NCBI GenBank assembly: GCA_963556145.1 | Contig: OY744466.1 | Location: forward strand, 3,906,001-3,970,000 | Source: Hygrocybe punicea | Taxonomy: Eukaryota; Basidiomycota; Agaricomycetes; Agaricales; Hygrophoraceae | DNA length: 64,000 bases | Reading direction: 5' to 3' | Shown here: positions 10,597 through 22,323 of the stretch, one piece after another | How the letters are laid out: every line of letters starts with the position of its first letter | Numbering within the stretch: position 1 is the stretch's first letter | Notes under the pieces: model-generated | What the model saw: the letters and a program-made list of their open reading frames with translations, nothing else | What the model was told of the DNA's origin: nothing | The model's database searches: none | Position numbers and translations under genes: made by a program

Positions 10597-13500
10597 ATGC
10601 CGGTATACCCCCCTAAATTCACATTGCATACAGAAGACACTCAGAACTCTCTAGTCAGTACAAATACTCCATGTCAAAGTCTCACAATGATCAAACACGA
10701 AATCGTTGACCTGTATGCGGTGGGAAGGGATACACCGGCTGAAACAGACACGGCAAGACCATTTATCCAAACCATACTCCTCCAAGGCCCAAACAGGTTT
10801 GACCAATGCGCCTGCTGCCTCGCCGACGACGGCGCAATGGTAAACGCAATATGTACATCTACATACAACAGACTACGCCACAAACTCGGCCGCCTACACC
10901 CATCCAGCAAAATCCTGCGCATGGCAGACGGCACCAAAGTGCCGTCGCACGGGCACTGGGTCGGAACTGTCCAGCTCGGAAACACCCGCAAGAGGGTGAC
11001 ATTCGAAGTATTCCCCAGTGGGGGTTGTTGGTCCGTCTTGTTGGGGAAACCCATTCTCCAACAATATGGAGCCACACACGACTACAACGACGACACCCTA
11101 CACATCCCAAACGACGTCGGGTGGGAAATCCTCCGGAACGAAAACGACCGGCCCGGAACCCCATTCTGCACAGCCCCGAACCCTCGACAAGTGAACTGCA
11201 CCAACCCCAGTCAGATAAAAATGACGGCGTCCTTCAACACCCCAAACCCATTCGCCAGGCTCGCAGACCTGCCGGACACAGCACTTTGCAACACCTTGGG
11301 AGTTGAAGACTCGGAAGAACCCGACTCGACAGAAACCCCACCAAGGACAACTGGCCCTGTCCACACACCCGAACACCACAAGCCCCACCGGAAAGGGAGA
11401 CGCACACGACACCGACTGCGATGCACGGTGTCGCCCCCACGGAACGCTCACGACAGACAAAAGTCCCAAACAAGCGACGAACACCCCCACACACACGACG
11501 CACCCACATGGGCCGTACACGACGGTGGAGGCCATACGGACAACGAGGACGTCGGAGACGCCCAACCGGAGGTCGAGATCGACGCCGACCATTCCATTTT
11601 CACCCGGAAGACAGACCCGTTTAAGCCGGCGAGAGTGGCCGAAGTATTGGCCCAAGTCACGATAGGACTGGACTTGGACGAAGACCAGAAAGCTAAGCTA
11701 CGTGCCCTAATAACCGAATATGCTGACTGTTTCGCCCTGTCCGTAGGCGAAGTCAACCCCGTGCCGGGCGCTGAGCATCGCATACACATACCAGAAGGCA
11801 CAACATTTCCCAAGCGCATACCGAGACAATGACCCCTCACCCCACCACAACGCGAGTTCCTGCACAAAACCATCGACACACTGCTCGAAGGCGACATCAT
11901 AGAGCCCATACGCCCCGAGGACGTAAAATGTGTGTCCCCCATCGCACTGGGCCAGAAAGTTCACGATAACCCGGGCCTCCTCCTGGACGAGCTCCGCCAC
12001 AGAGTCAACAAAGAGTGCGCGGCTCACGGCTATCCCCCTGCACACGATCTCGGCCCTCGACCCCCACAACCAGACACTCCAGTCGAGCCGCCGAAGCCCC
12101 AGACCTGGCGCTTTTGCCAAAACTACAATGCCCTGAACAACGTGACCCACGTCTTTCCCATGCTGCAGGGTGACGTCCGGTCAAAACAACGACGCTTGAG
12201 CGGACACAGATGGGTCCACGGTTTCGACTTCGCATCCGGCTTCTACGCCGTGATTATTCCCGAGGAGAGCAGGCCATACCTGGCCTTTTATATCGAGGGC
12301 CGTGGGTTCTTCACACAGAAACGTATGCCCTTCGGCCTCACGGGCGCCCCGTCGACGTTTGCACACATCACGGCCGAGAAGCTTGGTGATATACTTTTGG
12401 CCCTCCAGCTCGAACTCTTTGTTGACGATGGCGGCATGGCAGGCGACGAATTCGATGACATGATGGATCGCACCAGGCGCTTCTTCCAACGCATCCGCGA
12501 CATGGGCTTATCACTCCCAGCAAAGAAGTCGAAATTCTTCATGACGGAGATGATCTTCGCAGGGTCCAAGGTGGGCCCCAATGGGGTCCAAGCCGATGAA
12601 GCCAAACTAACTGCAGTGGTGAACTGGCGCCCACCCCCCGACCTCCTCGCTCTTTCTAGTTTTCTAGGCCTGACCGGTTATTTCAGGGATCTCATCCACG
12701 GCTACGCCACGTTAGCTCAACCTCTGTCCGACTTATTACGGTCCGTGGACGTTCCAAAGAACGCTGGGAAGTCCGCCTACCGTGCAGCATTGCGTAACGT
12801 CAAGCTGGCCGACGTGTGGACCGAGAAGCACCAAAAGTGCTTCCTCGACCTGAAAGCAGTCCTAACGTCCTCACCCGTCCTTGTCACCCCCAGGTTCGAT
12901 GGAACCCCATTCATTGTCACATCCGACGGCTGCAAGGAAGGCTTCGGGGCCGTCCTGGCCCAACGCATTCCCGTGACGAGACCAGGGGGCAAAGTCGTCA
13001 CGGAGCTACACCCCATAGCGTACGCCTCCAAACGCACTTCCCCGGCAGAGGAGCGCTACAAACCCTTTCTGCTGGAGTTCGCGGCCCTCAAGTTTGGCCT
13101 CAACAAGTTCGACGACATCATATGGGGCTTCCCCGTCGAGCTGGAGACAGACTGCCAGGCCCTCCGTGACGTCTTGCTGAGCACCGACCTCAGCACCACC
13201 CACGCCCGTTGGCGCGATGGCGTACTCGCTCACCAGATAGTCAGCGTCAGGCACATCGCAGGTAAGATCAACTTCGTGGGCGACGCGCTCAGTCGAAAGG
13301 ATGAGGAGCTACCCCGGGTACCGACAGACGGCAGCGACTGGACCGTCCTCCCCGACTGGGAGGTGTCACGCGGCCTCACCTTCGACCTGTTCGCAGTGGG
13401 AGAGTCCTCGAACGACCTGCACTCATCCCTACGTGCTCGCTTCCAGGCTGAGCGCGCGTTCCTGGAAGTTATAGACGCGTTGCTCGGGGTCCCACAGGAC

Positions 13501-14934
13501 GCGACCGATCGCAACCGCAAACGCGCGGCATACCAAGCAAAGGACTTCCTAATTGACGACAGCCACCTATGGAGGATCGGTGGCGCCACTGTCGCGCGAG
13601 CTGTCTCCCGCCAAGAATGCGTCACCAAGGCCGAAGCCACAGAACTGGCCAGGGTGGAGCATGCAAAGACGCATATGGGCCGTGATGTCATCAAGATGCA
13701 ACGACTGGACCGGATATTCAGCCCATTCCTCGACGCATCCGTGACCGCAGCCATCTGCGAATGCGGCCGGTGTAAGAACTTCGGCAACACCCACCTGCAT
13801 GCCCTGCTGCAGCCAATCGTCCGACGCAGGCCCTTCGAACTCCTCGTAGGGGACTACACATCCATGCCCCTCGGAAAAGGTGGGTTCTCGAAGATCGGCC
13901 TGTATGCTGACGTCTTCTCTAGGAAGCCATTCGCCTTCAAGGCCAAGTCCGCTTCAGGAAAAACGATGGTCGACAGCCTCAGCCGTATAGCCAACACGTT
14001 CATGGCCCCGGACGTCTTCATGTCCGATGGCGGCTCCCACTTCGACTGCGATGCGGTGCGTGACCACTGCGCTGATATGGGTACTAAGCATCACGTTGTA
14101 GCCGCCTACTCCCCATGGATCAACAGCCTCATAGAGGGCTACAACAAGATCTTGCTGAATACCCTTAAGCGTCTGTGTGCCCCTGGCCTCAGTGAGGACG
14201 ACTACGACCAGATGGCAACGAAGGACATCCCAAAGAACTGGCCAGACCACCTTGACGCGGCCGTGAAGGCGTTATCCGATCGCATACTACCCTCACTCAA
14301 GTTCTTGCCCAACGAGCTACTCTTCGCACTTCCCATAGACACACTGGTCACCGAGGACCCGGCGGCAATCCCTCTAGCCTCTGAGACCGACGTGGCGATT
14401 CATATGGCATACACAGACCAACTACGGCTGGACGGCTGGTCCTGCGCAGTGGACCATGCAGCTCGCCGGAAAGCTATATTTGACGTGAAGGTCATCAGTC
14501 GGGCCCCAAGAGAAGTTATATTTAAAACTGGTCAACTCGTTCAAGTGTACCGCAGCGATCTGATCAATGTATTCGCTAGTGAACGCAAACTCGTGCCCTT
14601 CTGGTCTCCCCTGCGCCGTGTAGTAACATGCATCCGCAACTCATACACTCTGGAAACTATGGACGGCACCTCACTCAACGGCACCTTCAACGCCAGAAGG
14701 CTTAGGCCTTTCGAGCCCAAAGATGGCACCAAAATGGCGCAGGATGAGGTCTCGAGACTGGCAGACAGAGCGGATGGGGAGCCGACGGAGCTGGACACTG
14801 GGGACACCGACGACTTTCCCTTCGACGATTCCGTGGAGACAGCGGAGGAGGATCGCCTTGCTGGTAGTGACGAGGGCATCGCTAAAGAAGGGGGGGCACT
14901 TGTAGTGGATGTACCTGGACAGTCACGTGACTAG
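10597..14934 (+). pseudogene. pol: Gypsy-1 pol (protease-RT-RNase H-integrase) with one TGA
   Basis: A single frame of 4,338 nt broken only by TGA at 11830-11832 (RIPRQ, stop, PLTPPQREF), where Arg (CGA) is plausible. The protease-like region has CCLADDGAMVNAI, with DDGA instead of the usual D-S/T-G-A. Reverse transcriptase: FDFASGFYAV, FGLTGAPSTFAHI and the catalytic LFVDDGGM. RNase H: TSDGCKEGFGAV, LLEFAALKF, ETDCQAL, VGDALSRK. Integrase: an HHCC-type zinc domain (VEHAKTHMG; CECGRC), then D in LVGDYTS, D in FMSDGGSHFD and E in SPWINSLIEGYNK. The frame runs into the 3' LTR and uses the LTR's TAG as stop. Confidence 0.9.
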
Positions 14935-15046
14935 GATTCCCACGGTTGTGTTTCCTTAGTAGTACAGATCTCGTGTTGTAGCGATTATCATCACTATCAT
15001 CACTCGATTCCATCCCAGTTCTCTCAGCTGACTCCGTCCCTCCACA
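14901..15046 (+). repeat. Gypsy-1 3' LTR
   Basis: 146-bp copy of 8654-8799 with one substitution, preceded by the polypurine tract AAAGAAGGGGGG at 14884-14895. Confidence 0.93.
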
Positions 15047-15344
15047 CCGCCACGACTAAAGCCAAAGAGACCATGAAAGTTAAGGTACGCTTCCACCCAT
15101 CGACTGGTATTTAGATCCACAAACTCACGATGACCTGCAGCTAGTCGATCCCCTGTAAGTGCTCTGAAAGTGTCCACCCACAAGCTTCACCACTGACATG
15201 ACCCAGTGCAAATGTCCTGAGCACAGTCGAGGAAACAGATACATCAATTGACTTGGGGACTACAAGACCGCGCCCTCGCCCCATTGCCACCAGTGCTGCT
15301 GCCTCCCTATGGCATCTATCGACACCAAAACCATCTACAGCCCC

Positions 15345-15620
15345 TCCGCCCACAGCCCCTCCACCCATAGCCTCTTCGTCTACAGCTCCTTCATCCATGG
15401 CTCCTTCATCTGCAGTCTCTTTTTCCACAGCTCCTTCGTCTACAGCCTCTTTTTCCACAGCTCCTTCATCTACAGCTCCTTCATCTACAGCTCCTTCGTC
15501 CACAGCTCTTTCGTCCACAGCTCTTTCGTCCACAGCTCCTTCATCCGCGGCTCCTTCGTCTACAGCTCCTTCATCCACGGCTCCTTCATCTACAGCCTCT
15601 TTGTCCACAGCTCCTTCGTC
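15345..15620 (+). repeat. 15-bp coding minisatellite (STAPSS)
   Basis: About 18 imperfect copies of a 15-bp unit (near TCCTTCATCTACAGC) inside the split accessory gene, encoding repeated S-T-A-P-S. Copies differ mostly by C/T and A/G changes, and the reading frame is kept throughout. Confidence 0.75.
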
Positions 15621-16568
15621 TGGCTCTGCATTGTCTGGTGAAACAGAAAGTCCAGAGCCACTGGCACGTCCACTACCACAAATGCTGAACTTGAAGATTC
15701 GAATACCAGCTCAAGCAACTCAACAGCCTTCTACAGAACCAGCCATCGCAACAAAGAAGATTACTACTCGGATGCCTGCTCATGATAAGCCTATCGCACC
15801 TGGTGACAAGCCCACAGCGAGGTACCAGTGACTTACCATGTTTCTCGCACTACTCACAGATCCCAAATAGGAACTTTTGCATTCGAGAGTGGAGCGCAAT
15901 GAATCCGGGAGGAACAGTAGGAGAATTCAAGGGGTACTGGGATGGTTTGACTGGCATCGACAAGAAGGTAATTCATTAATATTATCCTAACTTCATTTGA
16001 TGACGTGAATCACTCAGAAATACCAAGAGATGGAAAAGAAAGCGGTACGATGCACTGTGCTTTTGTCTCACATGCTAGCTCACCCAGAAACTCGTTCAGA
16101 AATCAAGAAATTGTTGATCGCTATCAGGTACGGCCTTCTACCACTGCTGGCGATGGCAACACTGATCAACGCGGATGGACTTTACAGCACACAGCAATTG
16201 GACTTGCATGGTATGGGCTTCAAGTTGTATGTGGTGGACGGACTTGTATGCGGGCGACGGACTTGTATGAACAGGATCGCAGGAGCAGCTAAAGGGAAGG
16301 AAATCGAGGAGAATCAGGGGCTCAAGAGGAATCGAGAAACTGTATCGTATTCAATGCAAATCAATGGCAATCATTGAAATCGAAAAGCAACAAAACAATG
16401 TGATTATACAGGAAATCGAATAAAACCCAATACATGTCTATAATATCATAGCAATTCAGCAAGGCTCAGTCAGAGAAGACATAATTGAGTGCATGCTCAT
16501 TTTTTCTACTACCTCTGATTCATTCCGATGTCATCAGTCAAACTCAGCCAGTATCATTACAAATCATG

Positions 16569-16880
16569 TCATTTTTCACTGGACATGAAGTCTTGCGGTG
16601 GGTGATCACGGAACGCAATGAGCCCGAAACGGAGATCGTCCGGAGACCGCACTTTGTCCGAATTCAAAATATTGTCGCAAATGGTTTCAACAGAGCGGAT
16701 GGCGCTCTGTATATATGGTCTTTGGCTCACGGTGACGTCCACAACAAACAGGAGATCCCTTGAAGCTGAGGTGAATATCTTGTTCAGGATGAAAGGATAT
16801 CGTACAATTCTCACAACTTCAAGAGAGCCATTCACTGATAGTGGCGAAACTGGTGACGATGGCAGAGACGTAGGGAGCAA
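16569..16880 (-). pseudogene. vWA domain N-terminal fragment
   Basis: The leftward frame has RDLLFVVDVTVSQRPYIQSA (a D-x-T-x-S form of the MIDAS start), then SVETICDNIL and LRFGLIAFRDHPPQDF, the hallmark start of fungal vWA proteins. It stops after about 60 residues of the domain (SSEK, stop), so the second half, with the Thr and Asp MIDAS positions, is absent. It lies beside the 3' end of the Tnp2 block; the C-terminal half of a vWA gene on the same strand is at 3523-4438. It probably belongs to that gene or a close copy. Confidence 0.65.
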
Positions 16881-17487
16881 CTTGAGTCAAGGATAAAATA
16901 GTCAGAGGCAATACAAGAAGCCCTGAGCATGGTCGCCAGTAAAATAGTTTGTGTGGCAATAACTATCGTGGGGCATAACGCGGGCTCAGGTACCAGGACA
17001 GCCTCAGCGCTCCACATACACTGGTCATGGCCAGTCTCGGTCAGACTTACCACCTCCTGCCTTTCCCCATTGGAACTAATCGAGAACGGTAATTTTGCCA
17101 GTGCAAGTCCGATATAGCTCCCAACATCACAACTTTAACTCATTGCCAGTGACTCGGAATTAGCAGATAACACCAGCGCCCTACATCTGTGATTACTGGC
17201 ACTTAGTACTGCGGAATTGGAGGTAATGGCATAGCACTTATTCATAGGCTGGCACTGGTGGTTCGGTGATTGGCGCTAATCCTCCAGATTTGCGGCAGAT
17301 TGATATATGATGTACACGGCCACCTACTTGTAACGCTTGTGCCACTGGGAACAGGGTCTGGCGCTGGTCAATGGTTCTTCGACCTTCTTAATTGCACAGC
17401 CCTTTCCTGTACAGCCTATGGGAAATGGATGAAATAGGTGGGCCGTGGTTGATTGTTCACTAAACGAAATCGACAGTTCCACCTATC

Positions 17488-19541
17488 TTGCGATTATGGC
17501 GACTGCTGATGCAGGTCTCGACCTATTGTAAGAGCCGCACAGTATTTTCGGGCAAGAGATGTCCGCTGACTGCTGACAGTGATATGGTGTTTATTCAAGA
17601 TACTTCAGCGAGTCACGCATTGTACGTGTTGATGGCCACCGTGAAATTCGAGGAGATGTACCACACTACATCGGCATCGGACGAGACACCATGTCTATGC
17701 ATCAGAATTGTCACATACCAACAGCATCAAAACCGCGAAGCATCTGACATACAGTTTGGGTCGGACATCTAGGACATTCGCCAAAACTTGAAATCATGGG
17801 TTACTCCACTTGATGGTTGGATGGTGTCAGGCGCTTTGCGCAAGGCATTGAACTTGCTTTGGAGACGCGAGGCCCGTAAAATGATTTTGATAGTTGCCAA
17901 TGGCTACCCCGATGGTATTGACCAGCCAAGTAATTTCCCTGGCAGTTGCAATGGTGGGTTTCGTTTGAACAAGCATTTTGTTGAGACGTTGCTCATTGTT
18001 TCAAATTGATCAGGTTGGTTGCCGGATTGGGAGCAGCTCAAGGAGAAACTGGTTGAACATGAAATTATCCTGGTACATGCTTTTCTAAAACACGTTGCGT
18101 GATGTGAAAACTTACTATGTCACACTTGGGCGCACAGAAAATCGTAGAGTGCGTCTGGCTGTCACACTTCTCATCGTCCAAGCAGTTAACTTGTTATCTA
18201 TTTTTAGGCCAACCTCCATCAAGAGCATTGATATTGACATGCAGAATTTCTTTCTTGTTCCCGCTCTAGCAGATGATAGTGATCTTAGTCGTCATCCACC
18301 CAGCATCACAAGTCACTACTGGAGCGCATCTGAGGACATTGCCGAGTTGCCGTGTCGCGTGGAAAATCGTGATGTAACGTCAATCGTCTCCTGGGTGCAT
18401 GAAGAAGGCCCTAAGATCGACTCTGTAGCTTGCGACTCTTTGCCGTATCCGATTCCTCACGTTCCGGTAAGTGTCTCATTTCGTTTACTTACATCAAAGA
18501 AACCCTGCGATTGATTTGCCTTCCATTCAGAGTCTCGTTGCCAAGGAATACTTGCCAAATCGTGGAATGAATTTTGATTCTCCTCCCAGGCTCCCCTTAA
18601 CGCAAGCTCAACAAAAATTCATTAGTAATTTGTTAGTGGAGCTTTACGAAGACACTCCAAACGCAAACTTAACGCGGGACGGACCTCGAGACCTGGAAGG
18701 ATTTTCAGACCTCCAGCACGCCAGGGCCTTTGAAAATCCACACGTATCACAAGAACCCAGGCCCCAGGCCGGCGAACACAGTCCGTCGGAAGTGTCCTTC
18801 AAAGGAGCGTCGGAAGCGTCCTTCGAAGGAGCGTCGGAAGCATCCTTCACAGGAGCATCAGAAGCGTCCTTCGAAGGAGCGTTGGAAGCGTCTGGATTGG
18901 AAACAATAACTCATGTTCCTTCAATGGGAGCAATACATCTCATCGTTCATCATGTTCCAACAACTTACAGATGTGATACCTCCTCACCTGATGATGATAG
19001 TATCGTCGATGTGCTCATATCTGATTCGCACATTCGGACCACAGAGCTGCCACCACTGGAATTGCCACTTGGGATGAGGAGGATTGGTGACCCCGAGGAA
19101 GTTGATGTCCCTTTCGTGCCGAAAATTGAAATAGTGGAGGAGCCCATTACGGAAGCTCTCTTTTGGCCTACATATTTGCCCATAAAACTTTTAGGTCAGA
19201 CACTTGGTATACCAATACGTGGCACGCAAGCAGATGCCGTGAACTGGCACGGTGAAGCTGTTGGTTGTCTTTTGGTTGACTTGTTCTGTTCTTATATCTA
19301 CGTATGGCCCCCACCTGTACGTTTTCACATCGAACTAGTACCCAGATTATTTCATTGCAGCATAACTAGCTTCAAGTCAGGGAGCTTCAAGTATGCGGCC
19401 CTAAGTACAGTCCGTTCTAGACGGGAAACAGACAACCAAAACGAGCAAGATCTTCCAAGCGTTTTGAGTCTAGGTGCGAAAGGCATCCTTGCATTAGGCC
19501 TTAGGAATTGGTTTAAAAAGGGTCAACTTCAAACAGAATGA
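17488..19541 (+). pseudogene. vWA-domain gene, divergent paralogue with TAG
   Basis: The first exon has DSDMVFIQDTSASHALYV (D-x-S-x-S MIDAS form), MYHTTSASDETPCLCIRIV and YQQHQNREASDIQF. An in-frame TAG at 17770-17772 then precedes DIRQNLKSWVTPLDGWM, SGALRKALNLLW and EARKMILIVANGYPDGID, the second half of a vWA domain. Introns follow after 17951 and near 18080, 18210 and 18465-18530. The last long exon (about 18530-19541) has an 8-residue repeat and no domain I recognise. CAG-to-TAG would explain the stop; a missed intron is possible. It is divergently oriented from the fragment at 16569-16880. Confidence 0.55.
18792..18895 (+). repeat. 24-bp coding tandem repeat (ASFEGASE)
   Basis: About four imperfect copies of a 24-bp unit encode SEVSFKGA / SEASFEGA / SEASFTGA / SEASFEGA within the vWA paralogue. 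Confidence 0.7.
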
Positions 19542-20044
19542 TCAACAGAAGGAGCTGCCACTGGCGTATGGCAGTTGGCAATAACAATATGAGTGGTGGT
19601 CAGCACCGAGCTGGACAGGTGGGAGGGATGAAGCCAGACAAAGCCGAGGTTAAGATTGCAAGGGAACGAGTGAGACAGGCGGTACCAGTGATATGGTCGG
19701 TTCGCATGCAGGTTCGAGTTCTATGATATAGAGCGAGGAGTTCATCTTGGGACTCGGAGACCGTCCTGATTCCAATTTTCGGCAATATTACAGTTAGCTA
19801 TAGTTCCCCGTCACCCCGGGCCCGTGAATGCACCTTGACTTAGTAGCTGCTACGTATCAACAGTTCGTCGTACATGCTCCCAGCCATGTTGGTATGTGAG
19901 CTCTTCAAACCTCGGACCCATTGGAACAAAGATCGCCACTATGTGAGAGAAGGAGATTGGACATTCTGTATTCGGAAAGCAGGGAAATTTCCCAGCTGTC
20001 ACGGTCAAGTCGAGCAACTCGAGTCTCTGCTATCCTCTCCAACA

Positions 20045-21750
20045 ATGAGCGTCTTCAGTCATACCACTAATGTTCACACTACTGGCGCCACTTTCAACTC
20101 CATTCAAGGCAACCAGATCAACGCCCATCCAATGAATAGTCATAGGAAAAATTTCATATCTCCGCCTTCTCGCCTGCTTACTCTTTTCTGGCAATGTTTA
20201 GCCACTGTCTTTGACCTTGGTGCAACGTACGATTCGGAGTCATTTCGAAGCACCAGCACCTGTATTTGTGAAGCTGGTACACGCGGGGATATCCTGAAGG
20301 AAATCTTGGATTGGGCAGATCAGGTTGATCACTGTCCGATATGCTGGCTTCATGGGCCTGCTGGCGCAGGGAAGTCGACGATCGCACTCACGATCGCCAA
20401 GCATTATGCGGAGAACAGCAAGCTTGCAGGTAGCTACTTTGTTCGCAGAGCAGAATCAAGCGGCAATATCACCCGTTTGGTCCCCACACTTGCATACCAA
20501 CTTTACAAGTCTTTCTCGTCCACAGAAACGATAATACACAACGCATTACAAAGAGACCCAACAATCCTTACCAAATCCCTTGAATACCAATTCAAGACAC
20601 TGCTTCTCGACACCATTCCAACTTTGAGCCATCCCTGTTTGCCCGTCCTCATTGTCGTCGATGCTGTAGATGAATATGATGGAGAACAACCGGTCGAACG
20701 ACTCATTGACGCACTCACTCAAGCCTATCGGACGCCTCGGCTTGACTATGATTTTCAACAGATGATTCCAGCTTCGGTGGACCAATCGAGGATATATACT
20801 CTGGATTTACAGCAATTTGAAGTTCAGGGCGATATCCTCACATACCTCAAGTCTCAATTTTCGGTAATTTGTCGTCGGCGTGGTCGCATAATGCAGAAGG
20901 TCGGGGAGGCTTGGCCCCCCATCTCAGACCTAGAACAACTTGTGAAAAAATCGGAAGGACTGTTCATTTATGCGTCCACCGTCATCAAGTATATTGGTCG
21001 TGGGGATGGCCTTCCCCAACAAAAGCTGCAGACAGCTATCGAAGCTCGTGCTGGCCTCGATCCTCTTTATGCACAAGTTTTCTCTACTGCACCAAAGGCC
21101 CAATATCAGCAAAGTGTTATCACCGCCCACTTACTTCTTCGACGACCTCTACTGATTCAGGACGTTGCCCAAATTCTTGAAATAGAACTGGGGGAAGTTG
21201 TACTGGCTTTTCGTGGGCTCCATTCAATCTTCATTATCCCCAAGAACGACGACGACTTCATTCGACCTCTTCATGCTTCGTTGGGTAACTTCCTGATGGA
21301 CGAGGACCGTTCGAGTCAGTATTTCATTGACCCTGAGCAGCATCACGCGTTAATATTGAATGATTGCGTAAAACTGGTTTCGGAGTATATGGAAGGAATA
21401 GGCAGGAGTCGAGCGGTGTCCTATGCCTGCCTCAACTGGTGTTATCACTGTGCCAGTGCCCTGAAGGGCCTTCATGGGTTCCATTATTCTAACTTCTCGC
21501 TTACCTCAGGCCGTTGGAAGGAATTTCTAGAAAATATCCTGACCAAGTGGATGAAGGCATGGATGAGCCACATGAATTCTGATGCACTTCTACAGACCAC
21601 GCACAATGACATCGTTGCTGCAATTTTGAGCTTGAAGGTCAGACATCTCAGATCATCTCGTGTACATTTTCCATATTGATTACAATGTAGAAAGCCAGCA
21701 GTCAGAACAATTTCCGTGAAATTCTTTCAAGAATTGCAATAGCTGTACAT
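20045..21750 (+). CDS. NACHT-domain NLR-like protein, repeat-less
   Basis: The frame is open from 19874, but MSVFSHTTNVHTTGATFNSI at 20045 fits the usual short N-terminus of Agaricomycete NACHT proteins (a ..GATFNSIQGNQIN.. motif). The NACHT core has Walker A HGPAGAGKSTIALTIAKHY, an FVRRAESSGN strand/turn, and Walker B VLIVVDAVDEYDGE. The winged-helix region follows (RRPLLIQDVAQIL; FIRPLHASLGNFLMD). The long exon ends by 21646, and a 53-nt intron leads to a short exon (KASSQNNFREILSRIAIA) ending at 21750. No WD40, ankyrin or TPR repeats follow, so the sensor end is short or lost. By family it would be an innate-immunity or self/non-self type NTPase; function here is inferred. Confidence 0.8.
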
Positions 21751-21876
21751 GTAAGTTATCTGTCGTTTAGTTTTGACCAGGGCCAACTGATGACATTTTC
21801 GGGCCTTTTAGGAAGTGCGTGTAACTGTGTTAGACTTGCACCAATTTTACTGATGCTGCAATTCACGCGATTTTGA

Positions 21877-22323
21877 TTGTATAGCAAGTACGTTGTGCAT
21901 TTTTATCTACATCCTTGGCAGTATATTGAACAACCGATGGTTTCTATCCCCAGTTGGTACGTGATACTTGCTTCAGGCAATCCGTATGAATTGAATTCCT
22001 GGTTTTGTGACGGTATTGCGGTTATTCAGCTCAGTGACGGCTCTGACAGCCAGATAGCAGCATATCCTGCTACGTCTGGCCATTCACAATTTCTTCCTCA
22101 GTCGCAGGCAAAGACAACAGTTATGCACACGATGGAATTGTATGTTCTCATTTGTTACATAACAATAACTGCCAGTGCTGAGTCCTTGGATTCTGCGGTA
22201 GAGCCATTCCAAGCTGGATATCCCCTGTGGACTTATGGCAGAGCCCCGAGCCTCGATCACACACAATTCAGACACCTGTTGGAGCCGCTTCTCCCTCCAT
22301 ATTCTTTGGGGACTCGAGCATGA
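21877..22323 (+). CDS. Open frame between NACHT gene and beta-domain ORF, unassigned
   Basis: A 148-codon open frame with ordinary composition (FYLHPWQYIEQPM, FCDGIAVIQLSDGSD) and no motif I recognise. It could be a 3' exon of the NACHT gene or a 5' exon of the ORF at 22321. No supported splice joins it to either. Confidence 0.25.
   Translation: MYSKYVVHFYLHPWQYIEQPMVSIPSWYVILASGNPYELNSWFCDGIAVIQLSDGSDSQIAAYPATSGHSQFLPQSQAKTTVMHTMELYVLICYITITASAESLDSAVEPFQAGYPLWTYGRAPSLDHTQFRHLLEPLLPPYSLGTRA

Larger units (their letters stand above)
8654..15046 (+). mobile_element. Gypsy-1, Ty3/gypsy LTR retrotransposon
   Basis: A 6,393-bp element with 146-bp LTRs that start TG and end CA and differ at one position (A8660/G14907). 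It has gag, then pol in the order protease, reverse transcriptase, RNase H, integrase, which defines Ty3/gypsy. A purine tract (14884-14896) precedes the 3' LTR. Both gag and pol have an in-frame TGA. I see no chromodomain. Flanks are ..CCAC and CCGC.., an imperfect 4-bp duplication; removing four bases restores the host reading frame. Confidence 0.92.
7527..16377 (+). pseudogene. Second gene of the Tnp2 block, split by Gypsy-1
   Basis: 5' exons are 7527-7613, 7668-7849 and 7904-8653. The protein starts MSSPDCSPNLPFLPDL, has a short coiled coil (YTQLEGELRQAKTDRN), a conserved-looking middle (FTAEELKKIHWYKSPWTAH), and an acidic/basic nuclear-type stretch with KKRK. It is then cut by Gypsy-1. 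Frame resumes after 15046 through short exons (ending MKVK; LVDPL; ANVLSTVEETDTSIDLG), a Ser/Thr/Ala/Pro repeat tract, and 3' exons (NFCIREWSAMNPGG; KYQEMEKKAVRC) to a stop at 16377. Gene order and strand suggest a transposon accessory gene cotranscribed or co-mobilised with the Tnp2 transposase 120 bp upstream. Function unknown. Without the insertion it would encode a DNA-binding-like nuclear protein, by composition only. Confidence 0.6.

Noticed and set aside
11098..13790. Several minus-strand frames of 80-190 codons opposite Gypsy-1 pol
   Set aside because: Shadows of pol; compositions are Val/Cys/Gly-rich with no domain, unlike the antisense gene of Gypsy-2, which has a valid intron and zinc cluster.
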